Position numbers and translations under genes: made by a program
Notes under the pieces: generated by a model
What the model was told of the DNA's origin: nothing
Seen by the model: the letters and a program-made list of their open reading frames with translations, nothing else
The model's database searches: none
Shown: in pieces, positions 8,026 to 13,317 of the stretch
Position numbering within the stretch: position 1 is the first letter of the stretch
Layout of the letters: every line of letters begins with the position of its first letter
NCBI GenBank assembly: GCA_043748015.1
Contig: JAYTOA010000030.1
Location: 1 to 13,317 of the forward strand
Reading direction: 5' to 3'
Origin: JAIBBG01 sp043748015
Lineage (GTDB): Bacteria; Bacteroidota; Bacteroidia; Flavobacteriales_D; Sanyastnellaceae
Length of the DNA stretch: 13,317 nucleotides

Positions 8026-10470
8026 TCAGACTTTAGCAGCACGCATGATGTCGGCAAAGATACCCGACGCGGTAACCTCGGCACCGGCGCCGGCGCCTTT
8101 GATCACCAGTGGTTGAAGGTGATAGCGATGAGTATAAAATATAACGACATTATCCTTTCCGTAGAGATGAAACAAATCATGCGTTGCAGGAATGTGTTGC
8201 AGTCCGACGGAAGCTTTTGTTCCATCAAGTGTTGCAACAAATTTCAGTCTGCAGTTCTTCGCTGCAGCGTCGTGATATATTTTTTTGAAGTGTGGCTCAT
8301 GTGTTTTCATTTCGTTGTAAAAATCATCGATGCTTCCCTTCATGCAAGACTCCGGAAGAAAACCATTACAGGCAACATCCGTCAGATTCATCTCAAGTCC
8401 GGATTCACGAGCAAGAATCAAAATCTTTCTCATTACGTCAATACCACTAAGATCAAGACGTGGATCAGGCTCAGTGTAACCCTCGTCCTGCGCCTGTTTC
8501 ACCACTTCAGCAAAGGTGTTTGATCCGTTGTATTCATTGAACACGAAATTCAACGTTCCGGAAAGCACAGCTTCAATTTTAGTAATAACATCACCAGACG
8601 CGCGCAGATCTCTCAACGTTCCAATAACAGGAAGCCCGGCGCCAACATTTGTTTCAAACAGAAAATTCGTGTTGAACTCGCGCGCAGTTTCTTTGAGCAA
8701 AACATAGTTCGAAAAGTCTGAAGCCGCTGCCGTCTTATTACAAGCCACAACGCTCACGCTTTTGCGCAACATGGCGCCGTACACTTCTGTAACTTTTCCA
8801 TCTGCAGTATTATCCACCAGTATAGAATTACGCAGATTTTTTTCAGTGATAAAATTGCAGAAGGTCAAAATATCCATGGCTGGTGCGGATTCCAGCGTAG
8901 ATTTCCAATCGCTCATTTCAACACCCTCTTCATTCAATAGCATGTGTCGGCTATTTGCAAGACCGGCAACATTGACAACAAGTCCCATGGTATTTTGTAA
9001 AAAAGAAGTTTGTGATTTTAACTGATCCATCAATCTGCTTCCAACATTTCCTGTACCTATGATGAAAAGATTGATCTGTTTGTTCGTGTTTTCGAAAAAC
9101 ACCTCATGCAAAACGTTGATAGCCTTTCGAACATCGGTCGCTCTTATCACAGCAGAAATATTTTTCTCCGAAGAACCTTGTGCAATGGCTCTGATGTTGA
9201 TCCCATTTTTTCCGAGCGCAGAAAACATTCGACCGCTGATTCCGGGATGACTTTTCATGTTGTCACCGACAAGCGCAACAATACTTAGTTCCCGCTCCAT
9301 TTGGAGAGGTTCCAGTTTCCTCGTTGCAATTTCATATTCGAATTCACCATCAACAGCTCCCTTTGCTCTTGTAGCATTTGATTCATCAACTGCCACACAG
9401 ATGCTGTGTTCGGAAGAACTCTGCGTGATCAGGATCACATTAATTTTTTCTCTTGCCAACGCTTCGAACAAGCGCTTCGAAAATCCGGGAATACCGATCA
9501 TTCCGCTACCTTCAAGCAACAACAAACAAATGGCTGATGCACTTGAAAGTCCGCAAACGATTTGATCGTGTGCATGAGATTGCTTTTCAATCAATGTGCC
9601 GACGTCATCTGGAGAAAAAGTATTTTTAATTCTTACCGGAATGTTCAAACTCATCACCGGCTGAATGGTTGGCGGATAAATCACTTTTGCACCGAAGTGC
9701 GAGAGCTCCATTGCTTCCTGGTAGCTAATGTTGGGAATCACCTTCGCGTTAGCACATAATCGAGGGTCCGCAGTCATCATACCACTCACATCAGTCCAAA
9801 TCTGTAGCTCTTCAACACGCAGCGCTGCGGAGACAATTGCTGCCGAATAATCGCTCCCACCACGCCCAAGAGTCGTTGTATCTCCATGCAAATCAGAACC
9901 GATAAACCCGGGCATAAGAAACAACTTAGATGCGCTTGTAGAAATTGTTTCCCGCAATTTCGATTCGGTTTCTGCGGCAATTGATGATGCGCTTCCGAAC
10001 TGACTATTCGTTTTGATCACATTCCTTGCATCAATCCATTGATGCACGATCTGAAGTGAGGACAGATAATGCGACAATATGGTTGAAGAGAAGATTTCAC
10101 CATATGCGGTGATGCGATCTTGAGTTCGAGCAGACAATTCGTTGATGGCAAAAACACCTTCGAGCAATGATTCCAACTTGTTGAACAATTGCATAATTCG
10201 ACTCAATGCACCACTTTGTGCACTTACATGAACAAGAATTTTAATTTCACCAATGTGTTGATCTCTTATTACACCAAGTGCTTCATGGAATGATATGTCT
10301 CCTTGTTCAGCAAGTTTTGCAGTTTTGATCAAACTATCGGTAACCCCGCTCAACGCGGAAACAACCACAAACAAGTCATGCCGCTTGCATTGGTCAATTA
10401 CAATATCCATCGCACGACGCATGTTCGCGGCATCCGCAACAGATGTTCCCCCAAATTTTAAAACCTTCAT
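8026..10470 (-). CDS. thrA: Bifunctional aspartate kinase / homoserine dehydrogenase I
   Basis: This 814-residue fusion catalyses the first and third steps from aspartate to homoserine. The aspartate kinase part (1-300) has KFGGTS (5-10), VVSALSGVTD (36-45), LGRGGSDYSA (201-210) and the WTDVSGMMTADPR region (225-237). Two ACT regulatory domains occupy about 310-460; they contain ITQSSSEHSI (348-357) and IAQGSSEKNISAVI (429-442), the usual place for threonine feedback binding. The homoserine dehydrogenase part (465-814) begins with the NAD(P) motif IGTGNVGS (471-478). It continues with CNKT (577-580), LSGTLNFV (636-643), EPDPRLDLSGID (667-678) and the C-terminal GAGAGAEVTASGIFADI (792-808). 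The ATG is preceded by A/T-rich DNA with no Shine-Dalgarno sequence. It is the first gene of thrABC; allosteric control is expected from the ACT domains. No Thr/Ile-codon-rich attenuator of the enterobacterial kind is visible upstream. Confidence 0.97.
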   Translation of the reverse strand: MKVLKFGGTSVADAANMRRAMDIVIDQCKRHDLFVVVSALSGVTDSLIKTAKLAEQGDISFHEALGVIRDQHIGEIKILVHVSAQSGALSRIMQLFNKLESLLEGVFAINELSARTQDRITAYGEIFSSTILSHYLSSLQIVHQWIDARNVIKTNSQFGSASSIAAETESKLRETISTSASKLFLMPGFIGSDLHGDTTTLGRGGSDYSAAIVSAALRVEELQIWTDVSGMMTADPRLCANAKVIPNISYQEAMELSHFGAKVIYPPTIQPVMSLNIPVRIKNTFSPDDVGTLIEKQSHAHDQIVCGLSSASAICLLLLEGSGMIGIPGFSKRLFEALAREKINVILITQSSSEHSICVAVDESNATRAKGAVDGEFEYEIATRKLEPLQMERELSIVALVGDNMKSHPGISGRMFSALGKNGINIRAIAQGSSEKNISAVIRATDVRKAINVLHEVFFENTNKQINLFIIGTGNVGSRLMDQLKSQTSFLQNTMGLVVNVAGLANSRHMLLNEEGVEMSDWKSTLESAPAMDILTFCNFITEKNLRNSILVDNTADGKVTEVYGAMLRKSVSVVACNKTAAASDFSNYVLLKETAREFNTNFLFETNVGAGLPVIGTLRDLRASGDVITKIEAVLSGTLNFVFNEYNGSNTFAEVVKQAQDEGYTEPDPRLDLSGIDVMRKILILARESGLEMNLTDVACNGFLPESCMKGSIDDFYNEMKTHEPHFKKIYHDAAAKNCRLKFVATLDGTKASVGLQHIPATHDLFHLYGKDNVVIFYTHRYHLQPLVIKGAGAGAEVTASGIFADIMRAAKV

Positions 10471-10514
10471 ATAAAAAAGTTGAGTACGTAATTCTCAATA
10501 ATTAATTTAAGCAT
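10467..10514 (-). other. Possible 15-codon leader ORF overlapping the thrA start
   Basis: An ATG at 10514 opens a short frame reading MLKLIIENYVLNFFI and ending in a TGA that overlaps the thrA start codon as ATGA. An in-frame TGA lies immediately before its ATG. Three of 15 residues are Ile and none is Thr, so it does not resemble the classical thrL peptide. It could couple translation into thrA, but an ORF this short in A/T-rich DNA can arise by chance. There is no direct evidence that it is translated. Confidence 0.2.
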
Positions 10515-10564
10515 TCACATCCAAAAACGACGAAACTCACAATGTCTCAATGTTGAATCAGTGC

Positions 10565-10580
10565 TTAGATTAAAATCTAA
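10565..10580. repeat. 7-bp-arm palindrome upstream of thrA
   Basis: TTAGATT and AATCTAA flank a two-base AA spacer about 95 nt upstream of the thrA ATG. The symmetry is perfect. As DNA it could be a regulator site; as RNA the two-base loop is too tight, and only a shorter stem would form. Its location before the operon is the only functional hint. Confidence 0.3.
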
Positions 10581-10682
10581 AATACGAGGAGCAACAACCC
10601 AGGTTACAAAAGCATTTCAGATTTATCAATACCCCTGCATGAATTGAAACTTCACCTTTGGTGTGTGAAGCACGACAACCAG

Positions 10683-10884
10683 GTTTCACGAAGATTTGCG
10701 CAGATGACGCAGCACATTCTTGTGGGTTTTCCATATAGAGTTCAATTCAATTTTGATTATTGATCCTTTGTGATTACGCCCAAGACGACTGGAGGAATCG
10801 ACATTTGCCGATTGCGAAGAATCATTTTTGAATTTCAAGATCTCCGCAAATCTGCTACCTCATCTGTGTAAATCCGCGTGAAAC
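10683..10884. repeat. Imperfect 31-bp inverted repeat, likely remnant of a dispersed intergenic repeat
   Basis: The left arm (10683-10713) is the reverse complement of the right arm (10854-10884) at 25 of 31 positions by hand alignment. Both arms end outward in GTTTCACG / CGTGAAAC and share an ATCTG-n-G-n-AAATC core. The right arm is preceded by another related segment starting at 10840, giving a period of about 22 nt (ATCTCCGCAAATC against ATCTGTGTAAATC). Arms of this separation and divergence suggest an old, degenerate dispersed repeat or MITE-like remnant rather than an active hairpin. Confidence 0.5.
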
Positions 10885-10889
10885 AGTAC

Positions 10890-10923
10890 AAAAAAAAGGG
10901 CCGCCTCACATTTGAGGCAGCCC
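10890..10923 (-). terminator. Intrinsic terminator of the secreted repeat-protein gene
   Basis: Read on the - strand, the arms GGGCTGCCTCA and TGAGGCGGCCC enclose a four-base loop AATG and form an 11-bp GC-rich stem with one G-T wobble. A run of seven to eight T residues (10890-10897) follows. The stem begins 29 nt after the TAA-side end of the secreted-protein gene, the expected place. It isolates that gene from thrABC, which is transcribed in the same direction. Confidence 0.92.
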
Positions 10924-10952
10924 TTTTGCTTTCACTTATTAACTAAGAATTC

Positions 10953-13317
10953 CTATTTGCTCACGATCATTTTGTGATAGTAAACCCTATCACCGATCAT
11001 CATTTTGCAAATATAAATTCCATTAGAAACTTGACTTGCGTCGAACTGAACGTTTCTTCCTTCACCTTCAAACAAGCGGCCTTTGAACAACGTAGAAACG
11101 AGTTCGCCCGTGTAAGAATAAACGTCAACAGTCACCATTGCATCGATATCAGAATGGAATTCGATCGTTGCGTTGTCACCCATCGGATTAGGGAAAGAAC
11201 TCAACGAAACTGCTCCTTTCACAACATCCGAAGTCACGTTCTCAGCTTCTGTTTCCAAAGTTCTGTTTTGTGTGCACATGCTGAATCCTGTGAGGATGCG
11301 ACACTTATCAAAACCTTCGTTGATAGCCGTCACGGCATCATTGATCTGGCTGATTGACGCTGTGCAGCCTGCAGGAATAGTACCACCCAAAGCTTGGTTA
11401 GCAAGGGTATACAATTTCTGAACAGTCTTAGGAGCGCTCAAACAATTCCAAACGTTTGCAGGAATACAGAATGTCTGCGAAGTGCCTGGTACTGCGGTTC
11501 CATTAACACACGTTGACGCTTTAGATGTAGTAAACTGGTTGCCTGTAAGCACCATGGCGCCAAGAGTGTTATCATTCCGCATGTTAAGACCAAGAGCAAG
11601 TGTTTGTCCAATTAAGACGCTATTGAATCTTCCATTGCTGAGGTAGTTTGAACCAACTGCTGTAGCACAAGTGATAAGTCCGTTAGAAGTTGGCAACATG
11701 GCAGGAGTACTTCCTGCAGGCAATTTGCTATTGATGCAACTAGCCTCAGTGGTCTTGAATTCAATAGTTCTTGTTGTACTTGGACTGCCCAATATAAGAC
11801 TACCACCATTGTTAAGCGCCGCCTGGATCACAGCAAGAACCGACATTTTAGCGCAGTTCTTACCATTACCACCATAGAAACCTTGTGTATAAGTACAATG
11901 CTGCAACGCACACTCAGCTTCGAATGTAACGTAGCATGTAACACTACAGTTGTAACTGTTCGTTACAACAACAGTGAATGTTGCAGAACCTGTGCCGGCA
12001 GAATAAGTCAATTGATTTGTTCCCTGACCGCCAGTGATACCCCATCCACCATCCGCGGCAGCTATAGTCCATAAATAAGTTGCACCCGCAACCAAGTTTG
12101 TACTAATAGTGTTGCCGATTGTATTGCATGATGGCAATGGGCTCGGAGCTAACAAGGAACATGTAGGATTTCCGATCACAGAAACGTTGAACTGACATGA
12201 AGCCGTATTACCACAAGCATCAGAAGCATTCACTGTTACAGTTGTAATACCCACACCGAAAGTAGAACCTGAAGGTGGTACGGATGAGAATTGTACACCA
12301 CTGCAATCTGAACCATTTGGTGTGAAATTCACAGGATTGCATTGTCCAACCACTATGTTGTTAGGACATACTACCGTCGGAGGTACAATATCATTCACCG
12401 TAATGACCTGCGAACACGTTGCTATGTTACCGCATCGGTCAGTAGCAGTGTAAGTTCTTGTGATTACTTTTCTGTTAACACAACTCGAATCACTTACAAT
12501 ATCCCCACTGAATGTAACGACTACGGTTCCACCGCAACCGTCATTCGAAGCAACAGCATTGTTGTTCACCGGAGGTAATTCACCTACACAAGTAATAGCT
12601 GCGTTGAACGGACAAGAAATAGCAGGTCCTGTTTGGTCGTTCACCACGATTACCTGAGTGCAAGTGCTCATGTTGTTACAACGATCAGTTGCTTTATAAG
12701 TGCGCGTAATCAGGTATCTGCTGCCGCAAGTAGAATCGCTCACTACATCACCTACCCATGTTTTGGTTACAGGTCCGCTACAAGCATCTGATGCAGTAAC
12801 AAGATCTGTATTTGGAGCAGGAACGTTTGCAGGACAATCGACAACAATGGCTGGAGGACACACAATTGTTGGAGGTGTTACATCAGGTGCAAAGGTAATG
12901 TTCTGTACACAGGTTGTTGAGTTGTTGCACAGATCTGTTGCAATCCATGAACGCTGATAAGTTCTGTTTGTTGGGCAATATTGCTCGCCATTACCTGTCT
13001 GACCATTGTAAACAACAGTAGCTTGTGTACAAGCATCATTCGCTGTCAACTGTGGCACAGCCGGAAGTGGATCTCCGCAATTCAAAATCAAATCTGGAGG
13101 ACATACATAGAAACTTGGAGGCGTAACATCAACTTTCCAGGTGAATACTTGCGTACAAATTGTTGTATTCAAACAACCGTCCGTTGCAGTATAAGTTCTG
13201 GTTTGTGTGCGAAGACATCCGTTTTCACTTATTGCACCAAGTGCAGAAGTGATCGTTGGAGCACCACATGCATCTGTTGCTGTTGCAGCACCAGGAGCAG
13301 GAACGCCGGCTGGGTTA
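10953..13317 (-). CDS. Secreted multi-domain Cys-rich HYR-repeat protein with T9SS type A sorting domain, 5' end outside window
   Basis: The frame is open to the window edge, so the N-terminus and signal peptide are missing. Numbering is from the TTG codon at 13172. One partial module before residue 15 and three full modules at 16-97, 98-180 and 181-262 each have six cysteines and blocks like TPPTIVCPP, ASDAC and RTYTATDRCGN. A shorter classic HYR-like unit follows (263-335), then an Ig/PKD-like stretch (336-421) with ATYLWTI. A domain at about 426-630 starts CTYTQGFYGG and includes IGQTLALGLNM, LYTLANQALGG and INEGFDKC. The C-terminal sorting domain (657-739) begins SFPNPMGDNATIEF, contains VYSYTGELV and SNGIYICKM, and ends KMIVSK. 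T9SS substrates with this tail are exported through the outer membrane and are often anchored to the cell surface. An adhesive or structural role is inferred from the repeats; no catalytic domain is recognised. Confidence 0.9.
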   Translation of the reverse strand, partial: NPAGVPAPGAATATDACGAPTITSALGAISENGCLRTQTRTYTATDGCLNTTICTQVFTWKVDVTPPSFYVCPPDLILNCGDPLPAVPQLTANDACTQATVVYNGQTGNGEQYCPTNRTYQRSWIATDLCNNSTTCVQNITFAPDVTPPTIVCPPAIVVDCPANVPAPNTDLVTASDACSGPVTKTWVGDVVSDSTCGSRYLITRTYKATDRCNNMSTCTQVIVVNDQTGPAISCPFNAAITCVGELPPVNNNAVASNDGCGGTVVVTFSGDIVSDSSCVNRKVITRTYTATDRCGNIATCSQVITVNDIVPPTVVCPNNIVVGQCNPVNFTPNGSDCSGVQFSSVPPSGSTFGVGITTVTVNASDACGNTASCQFNVSVIGNPTCSLLAPSPLPSCNTIGNTISTNLVAGATYLWTIAAADGGWGITGGQGTNQLTYSAGTGSATFTVVVTNSYNCSVTCYVTFEAECALQHCTYTQGFYGGNGKNCAKMSVLAVIQAALNNGGSLILGSPSTTRTIEFKTTEASCINSKLPAGSTPAMLPTSNGLITCATAVGSNYLSNGRFNSVLIGQTLALGLNMRNDNTLGAMVLTGNQFTTSKASTCVNGTAVPGTSQTFCIPANVWNCLSAPKTVQKLYTLANQALGGTIPAGCTASISQINDAVTAINEGFDKCRILTGFSMCTQNRTLETEAENVTSDVVKGAVSLSSFPNPMGDNATIEFHSDIDAMVTVDVYSYTGELVSTLFKGRLFEGEGRNVQFDASQVSNGIYICKMMIGDRVYYHKMIVSK
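12168..13317 (-). repeat. Tandem HYR-like modules of about 82 residues (246 bp)
   Basis: Module boundaries by the PPxxxCP motif are 12882-13127, 12633-12881 and 12387-12632, plus a shorter final unit at 12168-12386 and a partial unit running off the right edge. Cysteines of modules two and three fall at 105, 113, 131, 149, 165, 171 and 187, 195, 213, 231, 247, 253, an exact 82-residue offset. Module one has the same six with offsets of 81 and then 83. The final unit keeps five and lacks the fourth. At DNA level the copies are clearly diverged. Confidence 0.9.

Larger units (their letters stand above)
10471..10889. other. Intergenic region upstream of the thr operon
   Basis: About 420 nt between the thrA start and the terminator of the secreted-protein gene contain no convincing gene longer than a leader-sized ORF. 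The stretch holds the presumed thrABC promoter, but no clear Bacteroidota TTTG / TAnnTTTG pair could be assigned. Small elements seen are a palindrome TTAGATT-AA-AATCTAA (10565-10580), a 6-bp stem CTTCAC/GTGAAG with a 9-nt loop (10650-10670), and two related ACAACC(C)AGGTT segments at 10594 and 10675. The imperfect 31-bp inverted repeat is listed separately. Confidence 0.6.

Noticed and set aside
8005..8523. 172-residue open frame on the + strand opposite the thrA end
   Set aside because: It is antisense to the conserved homoserine dehydrogenase C-terminus and spans the thrA-thrB junction.
10577..10611. Possible thrABC promoter (TTTTG and TATTTTAG on the - strand)
   Set aside because: The downstream box has one mismatch to TAnnTTTG and the 22-nt spacing is long, so in this A/T-rich DNA the match is not convincing.
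10650..10670. Stem-loop CTTCAC/GTGAAG considered as a threonine attenuator
   Set aside because: There is no T-run after it, no Thr-rich leader peptide and no competing stem, so the classical attenuator layout is missing.
13170..13172. TTG codon as the start of the secreted protein
   Set aside because: The same frame continues upstream to the window edge with another cysteine module (NPAGVPAPGAA onwards), so this codon is internal Leu.

Overview
The window looks like a chromosomal segment from a member of the Bacteroidota. The lineage call rests on three things. There is a type IX secretion (T9SS) type A C-terminal sorting domain on a large secreted Cys-rich repeat protein. The threonine operon has a fused aspartate kinase-homoserine dehydrogenase. 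Most start codons lack a Shine-Dalgarno sequence and are preceded by A/T-rich DNA. The exact order cannot be resolved from this sequence.

Left part, + strand (1-5760): the 3' end of an N-acetyl sugar amidotransferase (WbpG/PseA-like) is followed by a GT-B-like surface polysaccharide biosynthesis protein, so the left edge is the tail of a surface-glycan locus. Next come a small CvpA-family membrane protein, a VWA-domain protein with an intact MIDAS motif, and a ChlI/MoxR-like AAA+ ATPase. The last two look like a functional ATPase-VWA pair of unknown target. A perfect 14-bp palindrome lies 37 nt upstream of the VWA gene, and a small A/T-rich inverted repeat lies between the two genes.

Middle part, - strand (10470 down to 5783): a compact thrA-thrB-thrC operon, with 8 and 3 nt between genes, carries out four steps of the aspartate-to-threonine pathway. 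The missing step is aspartate-semialdehyde dehydrogenase. It converges tail to tail on the AAA+ gene with only 22 nt between stop codons.

Right part, - strand (13317 down to 10953): the 3' portion of a long secreted protein. It has tandem 82-residue six-cysteine HYR-like modules, then a canonical HYR-like unit, an Ig/PKD-like stretch, a roughly 200-residue Cys-rich domain beginning with a TQGFYG motif, and a T9SS sorting domain. It extends beyond the window. A strong intrinsic terminator follows it. The remaining gap of about 400 nt before thrA contains no convincing gene but holds a degenerate 31-bp inverted repeat with a 22-nt sub-period, plus a 15-codon ORF whose stop overlaps the thrA start.

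No tRNA, rRNA, CRISPR array, insertion sequence or phage gene was seen. The window is mostly ordinary metabolism and cell-surface genes. The parts most worth a second look are the secreted repeat protein, the AAA+/VWA pair and the thrA upstream region.
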